64,000 nt of DNA, taken from the NCBI GenBank assembly GCA_023386155.1, contig JAEWKH010000015.1, positions 1 through 64,000 of the forward strand, in the 5' to 3' direction. The notes under the pieces are model-generated. The model was not told the DNA's origin. It saw only the letters and a program-made list of their open reading frames with translations, and searched no databases. The translations under genes and the position numbers were made by a program. The stretch's first letter is position 1; every line of letters begins with the position of its first letter. The stretch is from Pseudomonadota bacterium. Its GTDB lineage: Bacteria; Pseudomonadota; Alphaproteobacteria; Rhizobiales; Beijerinckiaceae. Positions 9,817-18,629 of this stretch are shown piece after piece.

Positions 9817-11733
9817 CTATGCGAGAGGCGCTTCCGGCGTAACGGGCTTGAGGCAATCCAGGACAGGCGCCAGGTAGTCCTCTCCGAAAAGCAGGGGGGC
9901 GCAGCCGAACTGGCTCGTCGCAGTCTTCTCCTGGGATGCGGAGAGACCGGCTCCGCCGCCGACGTACAGGCGTTGGGCAGCGATGGCCGGTAGCGGCGAA
10001 GGAGGATCATCGAGAAGGTTCGCGTCCAGGAGAACGGCGAGCCTGCAAGCTGCGCTCTCCCCCGGAACGACATTCTCAATGAGGCCTGCCGCGATGGCAG
10101 AGCGGACCGGGGTGGCGATGTTGGCCTCGGCGCGTCTGAAGGTGGGCCAGTGAACGAGGCCGAGCTTCAGGCCTGCATCGGCCAGATTCCGCCAGCGGGC
10201 GACGTCCTGCTCGAACGGCCGGGCGGCATCGGCAAAGTTCCCGACAATGACGACGTCGATGTCCTGAATCGGCTCTCGATGTCCTAGGATGATGCGGGGA
10301 GCGGGAAAGCGCCGGCCGGGTGTCATGCGCAGGTCGGGCTCGGGCTTTGCCATCTCGGTGGCATGCCAGAAGCGATAGGCCTCCTTGTACTGGCGCCGCG
10401 CTCCATAATTGACGGTCGCGATCCCGGCGGCCTTGGTCTGGGTGAGCGAGGATCCGCTGAACAGGATGAGGGTCAGGGGCGTCGCGGGGAAGAGCTTGTT
10501 GGGCAGGAGGTTATGCCGGGCCCTGATGCGCTCGTACAGTTCCGAGTCGGCCCCGAGCCGGGTCGCATCCCAGCCGCCGAGATCGACCAGGATCTGCCTC
10601 CTGACCAGCAGGGACGAAGTGTTCTCCATCAGCATTCCGGCCATGTTGGCCTTGACGTCGAACCGGAGATCCATCGAGACGCGAACGCCGATCGTCGTGC
10701 TGATGCCCTCGGGATGAGAAACGGCATGGAGCATCTGGGCGGCGAACTTTTCCGGATGCGACCAGTCATCCGCATCGTGAACGGTGACGAAGTCTCCTGT
10801 CGCGCGGGCAAGCGCCGTGTTTCTCGCCGCGTATGCGCCGCCATTTTGTTCATGCCGTAGCGGAATGACACGGCTGTCGCGTTCGGCAAAGCGCCGGATG
10901 ACCTGCCAGGTCTCATCCTGGCTTTGGTCGTCGACAACCAGAACCTCCAGGTTGCGCCATGTCTGGTTAAGAACGCTGTTCAGCGCGATCGGCAGCGTCT
11001 CGGCGCAATTGTAGGCAGGGATGAGGACGCTGAGCTTCGCCGATGCTTCGGTAGGACGTGGATCGACGACGGTGATGTTATCGAGGCTCAGCGGCGCATT
11101 TCCGTTCAGCAGGCTGAGTTTCGAGAACCCGTTTTCCTCGTAGACCCTGTTCAGCCAGGCCAGGCGCTCGCCATCGGCGGACGTAACGGAACCCGCCCGC
11201 TGAGCCAGGGCATGGCAGATGTTCGCGGCCGAGAAATAGAACTCTGCCCGCATTCTGGTGTGTTTCGAGGCCCATTGCAGCCACGCTTGAGCCTCGTCCG
11301 GACGGTCGAGGCGGAGCAGGCATTCGACCATCATGAGCTGCGTGTAGACATTCCGCCGCATCCGGGGGAAAGCCGTCGTCATGAGGACCAGATTTTCGAG
11401 CGTGGCGCCGTAATTCCCATTGTAGGCATACCACTTCGCGAGGGACCATGCCGTTGCGGCCAGAGTGCCTCGGTCGCGCTGGGCCAGGGGCTTGGAAAGC
11501 TCGAGCTCGCGCGCGGCCCGTTCGCCGAACCCCGACCAGATCTTGGAGAACAGGGGGTGTGGCTCCCGGTTGGGATTGGGCTGCTGAAATCTCTCCCAGG
11601 CCTGGCCGTTCAGGACCAGGGGAATCGAATCCAGCCCGATGGCGAGTTTCTTGACCGGCTCAGGGAACTTCCGCTTGATGCGATTTCGTGCCTCGGCCGG
11701 AAGGATATGCTTGAGGCTCTGTGCAATGCTCAT
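9817..11733 (-). CDS. GT2 glycosyltransferase, paralogue of the 8220 gene
   Basis: This is a 638-residue protein. About 260 helical residues with TPR-like character (YNGNYGATLENLVL; CLLRLDRPDEAQAWLQWA) precede a GT2 domain: SVLIPAYNCAETLPIAL, EVLVVDDQSQDET, and HDADDWSHPEKF for metal and donor binding. A tail of about 150 residues (DVVIVGNFADAARPFEQDV) is absent from the paralogue. The two share the phrase NAPxSxDN just before the GT2 domain, so they arose by duplication or one copied the other's architecture. The role is inferred as cytoplasmic sugar transfer in polysaccharide synthesis, with an unknown acceptor. Confidence 0.85.
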   Translation of the reverse strand: MSIAQSLKHILPAEARNRIKRKFPEPVKKLAIGLDSIPLVLNGQAWERFQQPNPNREPHPLFSKIWSGFGERAARELELSKPLAQRDRGTLAATAWSLAKWYAYNGNYGATLENLVLMTTAFPRMRRNVYTQLMMVECLLRLDRPDEAQAWLQWASKHTRMRAEFYFSAANICHALAQRAGSVTSADGERLAWLNRVYEENGFSKLSLLNGNAPLSLDNITVVDPRPTEASAKLSVLIPAYNCAETLPIALNSVLNQTWRNLEVLVVDDQSQDETWQVIRRFAERDSRVIPLRHEQNGGAYAARNTALARATGDFVTVHDADDWSHPEKFAAQMLHAVSHPEGISTTIGVRVSMDLRFDVKANMAGMLMENTSSLLVRRQILVDLGGWDATRLGADSELYERIRARHNLLPNKLFPATPLTLILFSGSSLTQTKAAGIATVNYGARRQYKEAYRFWHATEMAKPEPDLRMTPGRRFPAPRIILGHREPIQDIDVVIVGNFADAARPFEQDVARWRNLADAGLKLGLVHWPTFRRAEANIATPVRSAIAAGLIENVVPGESAACRLAVLLDANLLDDPPSPLPAIAAQRLYVGGGAGLSASQEKTATSQFGCAPLLFGEDYLAPVLDCLKPVTPEAPLA

Positions 11734-12024
11734 CTGTGAGGATCAGATCCCGATTACCGGTCGCCACATGTGAATGGAGGTTGGGCCAGAGCCCGAACCT
11801 ATATAGCCGTTGCGATGATAAGCAAAGGGAGCCGGCCTTGGACGAGGCCGGGAGCAGGCCTCCTGTGACGGACGCGTTCCGTCGTCGATGTCGGGCGCCC
11901 CTCAGGTATGGCCGGTTTCCCCTTGCCTTGCGAGCGGATGCCTATGTTCGTGCGCCCTTAGAAGACATATTGATGAGACAATGTTGCTACTCTAGGATGA
12001 GGTTCAGGATCTAGAAGGCCTCCC

Positions 12025-13425
12025 ATGAGCCACGGCATCTCCCGGATTTGCCCCATCATCCTCTGCGGCGGCTCTGGAACGCGTCTTTGGCCCGCCTCGC
12101 GGGCCAGCCGGCCAAAGCAGTTCGTCGATCTTCTGGGACCTCGCTCGACATTCCAGATGGCAGCGCTTCGCGTCACGGCCTCCGATGTGTTCTCGCGCCC
12201 GGCCGTCATCCTGAGCAGCGCCGCCCGGTTCATCGCCGCGGAGCAGCTGGCGCAGGTCGGGGCCGTGGCGGACATTATCCTCGAGCCTGTCCAGCGGGAT
12301 TCCGCTACAGCCGTTGCGGTTGCCGCCTGTTACGCGGCCCGTCGCGCCCCCGAGGCGATTGTTCTCATCGTTGCGTCCGACCATGTCATTGACGATGTGG
12401 ATTCTTTCGTTGCGTCATGCGAAGCGGCCGCCGAGGCGGCTCGCCACGGGTACATCATGACCCTGGGGATGGCCCCGGACCACCCGGTCACGCGCTATGG
12501 CTATATCCGTCCCGGCAAGCCCATCGAGGGCACGGGCGCCTTCAAGGTCGACCGCTTCGTCGAAAAGCCCGATGCGCAAGCCGCGCGGCATTATGTCGAG
12601 CAGGGCTTCCTCTGGAACAGCGGCAATCTCGTGTTCCGGGCCGATGCGATGCTGGAGGAGCTGGGGCGCCTCGAGCCGGCCGTCCTCGCGGCTGCGCGGG
12701 ACGCGCTCGATTACGCGGTGACGGACCCGGATTTCATCCGCCTTCACGAGGAATCCTTCAGGCTCGCTCCCAGGATTTCCATCGATTACGCCGTGATGGA
12801 GCGAACGGAGCAGGCAGGCGTCGTGCCGGCGTCCTTCGCCTGGTCCGATATCGGAACATGGGAAACCCTGTGGGAGGCATCGCCGCGGGATGAGGCCGGC
12901 AATTGCCTGCGCGGCAACGCGGTGGTTAAGGAGGCGCGCAACAGCCTCGTTCATGGCGACGGCATTCTCGCAACCGTGGTCGGCCTGGACGATGTCGTGG
13001 TGGTCGCCAAGCGCGATGCCGTGCTCGTCGCTTCGCGCAAGCGCTCGGATCTCGTGAGGGACCTGGTGATGTCGCTCCGGGCCCGGCGGCACCCCGAAGC
13101 CAGCGAGCACGACCGCACCGATCGCCCGTGGGGCTGGTTCCAGCGGATCGATCGGGGCCCTGGCTCCCAGGTCAGGCGCATCGTGGTCAAGCCTGGCGGA
13201 CAGCTTTCGCTGCGAAAGAACCCGCATGCGGGGCATTGGGTTGTGCTGCACGGGGTCGCGGAGGTGGCCGCCGACGAAAGGGTCTCGTTCCTGAGGGAGA
13301 CCGAGGCGTTCCACATTCCAGCCGGGGTTGCGCACCGCCTCGCCAATCCGGGGCCCGATCCCCTGGAGCTCATTGAAGTTCGGGCCGGAGGGGACGGCGG
13401 CACCTCCATCGAAGGCGACGAGTGA
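12025..13425 (+). CDS. manC: Mannose-1-phosphate guanylyltransferase with degenerate isomerase domain
   Basis: The enzyme makes GDP-mannose from mannose-1-phosphate and GTP for polysaccharide synthesis. The N-terminal nucleotidyltransferase is intact: PIILCGGSGTRLWPASR, the PKQFVDLLG lysine motif, FVEKPDAQAA, WNSGNLVF and SIDYAVMER. The C-terminal cupin corresponds to type II phosphomannose isomerase (RPWGWFQRIDRGPG; HIPAGVAHRLANPG). Its metal-binding stretch, normally of the form SLQxHxHRxEHW, reads SLRKNPHAGHW at residues 395-405, so Gln, a His and the Glu are lost and one position is deleted. I infer that the isomerase half is inactive or only structural. AAGG lies upstream of the ATG. The flanking glycosyltransferases would use GDP-mannose or its derivatives. 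Confidence 0.9.
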   Translation: MSHGISRICPIILCGGSGTRLWPASRASRPKQFVDLLGPRSTFQMAALRVTASDVFSRPAVILSSAARFIAAEQLAQVGAVADIILEPVQRDSATAVAVAACYAARRAPEAIVLIVASDHVIDDVDSFVASCEAAAEAARHGYIMTLGMAPDHPVTRYGYIRPGKPIEGTGAFKVDRFVEKPDAQAARHYVEQGFLWNSGNLVFRADAMLEELGRLEPAVLAAARDALDYAVTDPDFIRLHEESFRLAPRISIDYAVMERTEQAGVVPASFAWSDIGTWETLWEASPRDEAGNCLRGNAVVKEARNSLVHGDGILATVVGLDDVVVVAKRDAVLVASRKRSDLVRDLVMSLRARRHPEASEHDRTDRPWGWFQRIDRGPGSQVRRIVVKPGGQLSLRKNPHAGHWVVLHGVAEVAADERVSFLRETEAFHIPAGVAHRLANPGPDPLELIEVRAGGDGGTSIEGDE

Positions 13426-13507
13426 GCCGGACGAGCCAGCCGGTGCGATCTTTTCCCTCCCTCGCGTGTTGTGCCTCCTGTGAAGCCAGCGGGAGGATCG
13501 GGCGGGC

Positions 13508-14455
13508 ATGGGGTCGAACGGGGATATTCTGGATTGCCTGGTGGTCGGGGGAGGGCCGGCGGGTCTGACGACGGCCTTGTACCTCGCCCGCTTCAAGCGC
13601 CGTTTCCTGGTGGTCGACAGCGGCACGCCGCGGGCGGCCTGGATCCCCACCAGCCACAACATCCCGGTCTTCGCCGAGGGCATCTCCGGCAACGACATCC
13701 TGGCCCGGGCCCGGGCCAATCTCGAGCAGTACGGGGCTGCGATCCAGGCCGGGCGGGTCACGGGCCTGCGCAAGCAGCCGGACCGCTTCATCGGGGTCGT
13801 CGAAGACAACGACGGCGGCATGACCCAGATCGCGGCCCGTCGCGTGGTGCTGGCCACGGGCTCCGTCGATATCGAGCCCGATCTTCCGGACGTGCCCAAT
13901 GCGATCCAGCGGGGACTCGTTCGCTATTGCCCGATCTGCGACGGCTACGAGTCCCGGGATCGGAAGATCGCGGTCATCGCCTATGGCTCCCACGGAATAG
14001 GGGAGGCGGTCTTCATCGCCCGTACCTATTCCCGCGACGTGACCCTGCTCACCTTGGGTCAGCCTCTGGAGCTGGGTCCGGAGCAGCGCGCGCGGCTCGA
14101 GGAGCACGACATCAAGATCGTGGAAGCTCCTGTCGAGACGCTCGACATGGAGGGCGACCGGATCTCGGCGATTCACATGGGCGGCAAGGAGCACCGCTTC
14201 GATGTGCTCTATTCGGCGCTCGGACTCAAATATCGCTCGGACCTCGCGATCTCGCTCGGCGCCGAGCACGATCCCTCAGGCAGCCTCATCGTCGACAGCC
14301 ATTGCCAGACCAGCGTCAAAGGCCTCTATGCCGCCGGCGACATCGTCCGCGGCCTCGACCAGATCGTGGTCGGCATGGGCCATGCGGCCATTGCTGCGAC
14401 CCATATCCACAACCACTGCGAACTGCCGACCGAGGACGAGCCGGGCGGGGCGTAA
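13508..14455 (+). CDS. Thioredoxin-reductase-like NAD(P)/FAD oxidoreductase
   Basis: This 315-residue flavoprotein has the fold of thioredoxin reductase: an N-terminal FAD-binding Rossmann motif (VVGGGPAGLTTALYLAR), an ATG motif (VVLATGS), the redox-active CPIC pair (RYCPICDGYES), and the C-terminal FAD signature GLYAAGDIVRGLDQIVVGMG. The NAD(P)-binding glycine motif is unusual (AYGSHGIGEAVF). The conserved CxxC suggests disulfide reduction, but the true electron acceptor is unknown and no thioredoxin gene is adjacent. It lies 82 bases after manC on the same strand and could be co-transcribed, though its function is not obviously related to glycans. A GGGAGG lies upstream of the ATG. Confidence 0.85.
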   Translation: MGSNGDILDCLVVGGGPAGLTTALYLARFKRRFLVVDSGTPRAAWIPTSHNIPVFAEGISGNDILARARANLEQYGAAIQAGRVTGLRKQPDRFIGVVEDNDGGMTQIAARRVVLATGSVDIEPDLPDVPNAIQRGLVRYCPICDGYESRDRKIAVIAYGSHGIGEAVFIARTYSRDVTLLTLGQPLELGPEQRARLEEHDIKIVEAPVETLDMEGDRISAIHMGGKEHRFDVLYSALGLKYRSDLAISLGAEHDPSGSLIVDSHCQTSVKGLYAAGDIVRGLDQIVVGMGHAAIAATHIHNHCELPTEDEPGGA

Positions 14456-14464
14456 CGCGGCCCC

Positions 14465-15496
14465 TCAGGAAAGCGCCTTCGCCAGGAGCGGGAGGCTGAT
14501 GTCCATGCGGTAATCGACCGAGGAATGGTCGTCGTGGAATTCCTCGTAGGTGTGGGGAATGCCGGCGGCCTCGAGCTTCCGGTGCATGATCCGCGAACCG
14601 TAGACCATGTTGTACTGGTCGATGTCGCCGCAATCGATGAAGAAGGCCTTCAGCTTGCGCAGATTCGCCTGATACTCGGCCCGATCGACCATGCGCAGAG
14701 GGTCCCAGCGCAGCCAGTTGTCCCAGCGCTCCTCGATGATCTCGCAGGTCCGAAGGTCCACCGGCAGGCGGATGCCACGGAACTGGCTCGGATCGGGGTC
14801 GAAGCTCGCCGCCTGGGCGAGCAGCATCAGCACATGCCAGTCCTTGTCCTTCGCCTTGGGGCCGGCCTCGAACCTGGTCAGGAAGGCCTCGATCGACATG
14901 TCGTGGCCGGCGAGGTGGCGCAGCGCCCCGGCGAACTCGCCGAGATGGTAGAGGTACTCGAAGCCCACGTCGCCGGAGTGAGAGGCCGCCGCCGACCAGA
15001 CCGAGCCGCCATGCCGCAGGGCATGGACCATCGCGCCGTAGCCGCCCGAGCTCTTGCCGAACACGCCTCGGCGCCCGTCCCCGCCGCAGCCGAAATGGTT
15101 CTCGACGAAAGGCAGCATCTCGCGGATGAGGAACGTCTCCCACGGCCCCATGGCTGCGCTGTCCACGTATTGGTTGCCGCCAAGGCGCGTGAAGCAATCC
15201 GGGAAGGCCGCCACGACCGGCGGCATGGCGCCCGTGCCGATCAGGCGGTCGAGGCGTTCCGGCACGTTCTCGCCGTAGTTCTTCCAGTTGGTGTGAGCGG
15301 GGCCGCCCGCCGTGTACCCGACGAGGTCGACCAGGAGGGGCAGGCCGCGGCCGTCATGGCCCGCGGGCACGTACACATCGATCCGGCGGCGCGACGGGTC
15401 GCCGAGAAGGTTTCCTTCGAGGCTGCGGCTGTCGAGCCAGAGGCTGTGCACCGTGCCTGCGGGCACGTCGTGGTCCTTTCGCATCGTCATCCTCAT
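14465..15496 (-). CDS. Alpha/beta-hydrolase esterase (esterase D / PF00756 type)
   Basis: A 343-residue serine hydrolase. The nucleophile elbow is FGKSSGGYGAM (G-x-S-x-G-G). A probable acid lies in FIDCGDIDQYN and the histidine in EEFHDDHSSVDY near the C-terminus, in the right order for the fold. This family covers S-formylglutathione hydrolases, Fes-type and feruloyl esterases; nothing here fixes the substrate. There is no signal peptide, so it is probably cytoplasmic. Three in-frame ATGs lie within 15 bases; the third (15484) has GAGG at a suitable distance and may be the true start. It converges with the flavoprotein gene, leaving 9 bases between stops. Confidence 0.8.
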   Translation of the reverse strand: MRMTMRKDHDVPAGTVHSLWLDSRSLEGNLLGDPSRRRIDVYVPAGHDGRGLPLLVDLVGYTAGGPAHTNWKNYGENVPERLDRLIGTGAMPPVVAAFPDCFTRLGGNQYVDSAAMGPWETFLIREMLPFVENHFGCGGDGRRGVFGKSSGGYGAMVHALRHGGSVWSAAASHSGDVGFEYLYHLGEFAGALRHLAGHDMSIEAFLTRFEAGPKAKDKDWHVLMLLAQAASFDPDPSQFRGIRLPVDLRTCEIIEERWDNWLRWDPLRMVDRAEYQANLRKLKAFFIDCGDIDQYNMVYGSRIMHRKLEAAGIPHTYEEFHDDHSSVDYRMDISLPLLAKALS

Positions 15497-15647
15497 CGGT
15501 CGTGATCGTCCAGATGTGGCTCCCGAATGGGCGCTTGTCCAGAATCCGGGCTTTCCTGGCAGTTAATAAGTCCTTACCCCACCTAGCCATTCCGGTGACC
15601 GCGGGTCTACGGTGCGGGTCGATAAGTCATCGCTTGGGGGAATATTC

Positions 15648-16979
15648 ATGACAGACGGTTTCTTGCCACGATGGAGCCTGAAGACCGAAGGCGTCATCAT
15701 GCCGGACGAGCGGCTGCCGATGGGCCAGATGGTCGTCGTCGGCCTGCAGCACGTGGTCGCCATGTTCGGCGCGACCGTGCTCGCGCCGATCCTGATGGGT
15801 TTCGATCCGAACGTTTCGATCCTGTTCTCGGGCCTCGCCACTATCATCTTCTTCTTCGTGGTCGGCGGCCGGGTGCCGAGCTATCTCGGCTCGAGCTTCG
15901 CCTTCATCGGGCCGGTCCTCGTCGCGACCGGCGCGAGCGTCGGCAGCCCCAACCCGAACATCCCGCTGGCGCTCGGCGGCATCATCGCGGCGGGTGCGCT
16001 GTATTTCCTGATCGGCGTCGTGGTGCAGATGGCGGGACACCGCTGGATCGAGCGGCTGATGCCGCCGGTGGTCACGGGCGCCATCGTGGCCGCCATCGGG
16101 CTCGTGCTCGCGCCCATCGCGATCAACAGCGCCTCCGGCGTCACGCCTGACAATCAGGCCGGCACCGATTTCGCCCGCTGGATTGCGCTCGCCACCGTCG
16201 TGGCGGTCGGCTTCGTGGCCGTCTATGCGCCGGGAACGCTCCGCCGCCTGCCCGTGCTGATCGGCGGCGCGGCCGGCTACCTGATCTATTACATCTGCGC
16301 CAATGTCCTGGGACTCGGGCAACCCATCGACTTCACCAAGATCGGCGAGGCGGCGTGGTTCGGCCTGCCTTCCTTCCAGAGCCCGGTCTTCGACGCGCGA
16401 GCGATCAGCCTGATCGCCCCCGTGGCGATCATCCTGGTGGCGGAGAACCTCGGTCACATCAAGGCCATCGGCGCCATGACGGGCCGCAACCTCGATCCCT
16501 ATCTCGGCCGCGCCTTCATGGGTGACGGCCTGGCCACCATGCTGTCCGGCTCCGCTGGCGGCACGGGCATGACGACCTATGCCGAGAACATGGGCGTGAT
16601 GGCCGTGACCCGCATCTACTCGACGCTGGTCTTCGTCATCGCGGCCGGGTTCGCGCTTCTCCTCGGATTGTCGCCCAAGTTCGGCGCCTTCATCGGCACC
16701 ATTCCCGGGCCGGTGCTCGGCGGGCTGTCGATCGTGGTGTTCGGCCTCATCGCGGCGACCGCAGGCCGGATCTGGGTGGAGAACCGGGTCGATTTCTCGA
16801 ACCCGCGCAATCTCATCACCGTGGCCGTCGCTTTGGTCCTGGGAGCCGGCAACTTCAAGCTGAACGTCGCGGGCTTCACCCTGGACGGCATCGGCACGGC
16901 AACCTTCGGCGCCATCATCCTCTACCACATCCTGCGGATGGCACCCGGGACGGCCGAGCGTACGCAACCGGCCGAGTAG
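15648..16979 (+). CDS. NCS2-family uracil/xanthine permease
   Basis: A 443-residue polytopic inner-membrane protein with about 12-14 hydrophobic segments. It belongs to the nucleobase:cation symporter-2 family, which imports uracil, xanthine or uric acid with protons. The family signature is present as YAENMGVMAVTRIYS (E-N-x-G-x-x-x-x-T-R), together with the QHVVAMFGATVLAPILMG start typical of UraA/RutG members. The ATG is chosen because GGGGGA sits just upstream; the longer in-frame GTG lacks this. No pyrimidine-degradation (rut) genes are nearby, so the substrate is inferred only from the family. An intrinsic terminator follows at 17013-17040. Confidence 0.88.
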   Translation: MTDGFLPRWSLKTEGVIMPDERLPMGQMVVVGLQHVVAMFGATVLAPILMGFDPNVSILFSGLATIIFFFVVGGRVPSYLGSSFAFIGPVLVATGASVGSPNPNIPLALGGIIAAGALYFLIGVVVQMAGHRWIERLMPPVVTGAIVAAIGLVLAPIAINSASGVTPDNQAGTDFARWIALATVVAVGFVAVYAPGTLRRLPVLIGGAAGYLIYYICANVLGLGQPIDFTKIGEAAWFGLPSFQSPVFDARAISLIAPVAIILVAENLGHIKAIGAMTGRNLDPYLGRAFMGDGLATMLSGSAGGTGMTTYAENMGVMAVTRIYSTLVFVIAAGFALLLGLSPKFGAFIGTIPGPVLGGLSIVVFGLIAATAGRIWVENRVDFSNPRNLITVAVALVLGAGNFKLNVAGFTLDGIGTATFGAIILYHILRMAPGTAERTQPAE

Positions 16980-16996
16980 GCAGGTTTCCATTTTCC

Positions 16997-17021
16997 GGAA
17001 CACGCTTTTGGAGCCCGCGTT
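16997..17021 (+). promoter_or_regulatory. EcfG-type promoter for the SDR gene
   Basis: GGAAC (16997-17001), 16 bases, then CGTT (17018-17021), an exact match to the alphaproteobacterial general stress sigma factor consensus. The -10 lies inside the stem of the permease terminator. The SDR start codon is about 90 bases downstream. Confidence 0.7.
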
Positions 17022-17040
17022 GAGCCTCAACGCGGGCTTC
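17013..17040 (+). terminator. Intrinsic terminator of the permease gene
   Basis: The inverted repeat GCCCGCGTT / AACGCGGGC with a short loop is followed by a T-rich stretch (TTCGTCTT). It overlaps the -10 of the next gene's stress promoter. Confidence 0.7.
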
Positions 17041-17108
17041 GTCTTGCATGGCCTTTCTCGAACCCGGCCGCTCGAAGCTCCGCATTCCTTCTATGCACGG
17101 GAGATGCC

Positions 17109-17969
17109 ATGAGCTCCGAAAAGAAACAGACCTTGCCTCCGCAGGTACAGGACCGGCAGCCCGGTCACGAAACCGAGATGAATCCGCGGCCCGATTACGA
17201 GCCCCGCTATCCCGGCAGCGGCCGGTTGAAGGGAAAGGTCGCTCTCATCACGGGCGGCGACAGCGGCATCGGCCGGGCAACCGCGGTGCTCTTCGCCCGC
17301 GAGGGCGCGGATCTCGGCGTCGTGTACCTGGACGAGGGCGAGGATGCGCAGGAGACGAAACGCCTGATCGAGCGGGAAGGGCGCTCGTGCCTGACGATTG
17401 CCGGCGATGTCGGCGACCCGAGCTTCTGCCGCTCCGCCGTCGACCAGATCGTCCAGCGCTTCGGCAAGCTCGACGTGCTGGTCAACAACGCGGCCGAGCA
17501 GCACCCCAAGAAGGAGATCGACGAGATCACGCCCGATCAGATCGAGCGCACCTTCCGTACCAACATCTTCGGCTATTTCTACATGGTGCAGGCGGCCATG
17601 CCGCATCTCAAGAAGGGATCCGCGATCATCAACACCACCTCGGTGACCGCCTATCGCGGCAGTTCCGAGCTTCTCGACTACAGCGCCACCAAGGGGGCGA
17701 TCGTGGCCTTCACGCGTTCCCTGGCGCAGAAGCTCGCGAGCGAGGGCATCCGGGTCAATGGCGTGGCTCCGGGGCCGATCTGGACGCCGCTCATTCCATC
17801 CACCTTCCCGGTCGAGAAGGTGAAGCACTTCGGCGCCAACACGCCCATGGAGCGGCCGGGCCAGCCGAACGAGGTGGCGCCATCCTTCCTGTTCCTGGCC
17901 TGCGAGGATTCCTCCTACATCACCGGTTCGGTCCTGCATCCCAACGGCGGCGATCCGACGGAGGCCTGA
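17109..17969 (+). CDS. SDR oxidoreductase (YghA-like)
   Basis: A 286-residue short-chain dehydrogenase/reductase with an extended N-terminal arm (QDRQPGHETEMNPRPDY) typical of the YghA/YhdF group, which is often stress-induced. The NAD(P)-binding motif is TGGDSGIGRA, followed by NNAAEQHP and the active site Ser-Tyr-Lys (NTTSVTAY... then LDYSATKGAIVAF). The C-terminus ends YITGSVLHPNGGDPTEA as in the family. It should reduce or oxidise a small carbonyl or sugar alcohol; the natural substrate is unknown. An exact EcfG-type promoter precedes it, so it is probably part of the general stress regulon encoded next door. A terminator follows immediately. Confidence 0.88.
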   Translation: MSSEKKQTLPPQVQDRQPGHETEMNPRPDYEPRYPGSGRLKGKVALITGGDSGIGRATAVLFAREGADLGVVYLDEGEDAQETKRLIEREGRSCLTIAGDVGDPSFCRSAVDQIVQRFGKLDVLVNNAAEQHPKKEIDEITPDQIERTFRTNIFGYFYMVQAAMPHLKKGSAIINTTSVTAYRGSSELLDYSATKGAIVAFTRSLAQKLASEGIRVNGVAPGPIWTPLIPSTFPVEKVKHFGANTPMERPGQPNEVAPSFLFLACEDSSYITGSVLHPNGGDPTEA

Positions 17970-17977
17970 TGCGAAAA

Positions 17978-18004
17978 GGGCGGCTCTTCCGAGCCGCCCG
18001 CTTC
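17978..18004 (+). terminator. Intrinsic terminator after the SDR gene
   Basis: Stem GGGCGGCTC / GAGCCGCCC with a TTCC loop, followed by a weak T-stretch (GCTTC). Confidence 0.6.
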
Positions 18005-18028
18005 AACCGCATTGAAGTTTCTCTTGTC

Positions 18029-18232
18029 TCAGCGTCTGCGACGGACGCGAACCGGAACGAGGCCGGGCGACGGAGCCGTCACGGCGAAAAGAAGCATGAC
18101 GGCTGAAATCGAGCCACCGATCAGGAACAGAATTTCTGCAATTTCGACCTGAGAGGCCATACCGGTAATCGCCGCAAAGGCAGTAACAACGGCAAAGATA
18201 CAAAATGCACGAAGGGCAACTGAACGAGTCAT
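18029..18232 (-). CDS. Small two-helix membrane protein, GSR target
   Basis: A 67-residue protein beginning MTRSVALRAFCIFAVV, with two hydrophobic helices (about 8-25 and 33-52) and a basic tail (PVRVRRRR). GGGAGAGA lies at good distance before the ATG. A GGAAC-N17-CGTT element 28 bases further upstream on the same strand points to EcfG control, which supports its reality. No family is recognised. Small hydrophobic proteins of this kind are common in alphaproteobacterial stress regulons. It is the product of the end of a longer open frame that is otherwise non-coding. Confidence 0.65.
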   Translation of the reverse strand: MTRSVALRAFCIFAVVTAFAAITGMASQVEIAEILFLIGGSISAVMLLFAVTAPSPGLVPVRVRRRR

Positions 18233-18259
18233 TGACCATCTCTCCCAAGTGATCTGGAA

Positions 18260-18285
18260 AACGTATGGGCTAAGGGGCGGGTTCC
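18260..18285 (-). promoter_or_regulatory. EcfG-type promoter for the small membrane protein
   Basis: On the minus strand GGAAC (18285-18281), 17 bases, then CGTT (18263-18260). The predicted transcript start is about 20 bases before the ATG at 18232. Confidence 0.65.
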
Positions 18286-18353
18286 ATGCGAATAAAAGCC
18301 TGCCGGAATACTTTTGAACGATTAATGAACGCAGTGGATACTCCTCATATGGT

Positions 18354-18379
18354 GGAACCCTACAGTCGCGCTTGGCGTT
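18354..18379 (+). promoter_or_regulatory. EcfG-type promoter for the DUF1328 gene
   Basis: GGAAC (18354-18358), 17 bases, CGTT (18376-18379), 51 bases before the start codon. Confidence 0.7.
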
Positions 18380-18430
18380 GTTTTGACATCGTCGGCCTCG
18401 AGCCGATTGTAATTTCAGCGAGGTAACACC

Positions 18431-18604
18431 ATGCTCGGTTGGGCAGTCACTTTTCTCATCATCGCCCTGGTCGCAGCTCTGTTCGGCTTCGGTGGCATCG
18501 CCGGTACGGCGGTCGAAATCGCGAAGCTGATCTTCTTCGTTGCGATCGTCCTTTTCGCCATCTCGGCCGTGATCGGCCTGCTGCGCGGACGAAGCCCCAT
18601 GTGA
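18431..18604 (+). CDS. DUF1328 (YtjA-family) small membrane protein
   Basis: A 57-residue protein (MLGWAVTFLIIALVAALFGF...) with the pattern of the DUF1328/YtjA family: two hydrophobic helices, a Gly-rich GFGGIAGTAVEIAK linker and a short LRGR tail. It should lie in the inner membrane. Its biochemical function is unknown, and family members are frequently induced by envelope or general stress. AGGTAA lies upstream of the ATG. An exact EcfG-type promoter (18354-18379) precedes it and a strong terminator follows, so it is a monocistronic stress gene. Confidence 0.85.
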   Translation: MLGWAVTFLIIALVAALFGFGGIAGTAVEIAKLIFFVAIVLFAISAVIGLLRGRSPM

Positions 18605-18629
18605 TGCCGAAACGGCATCCGTGACATGA

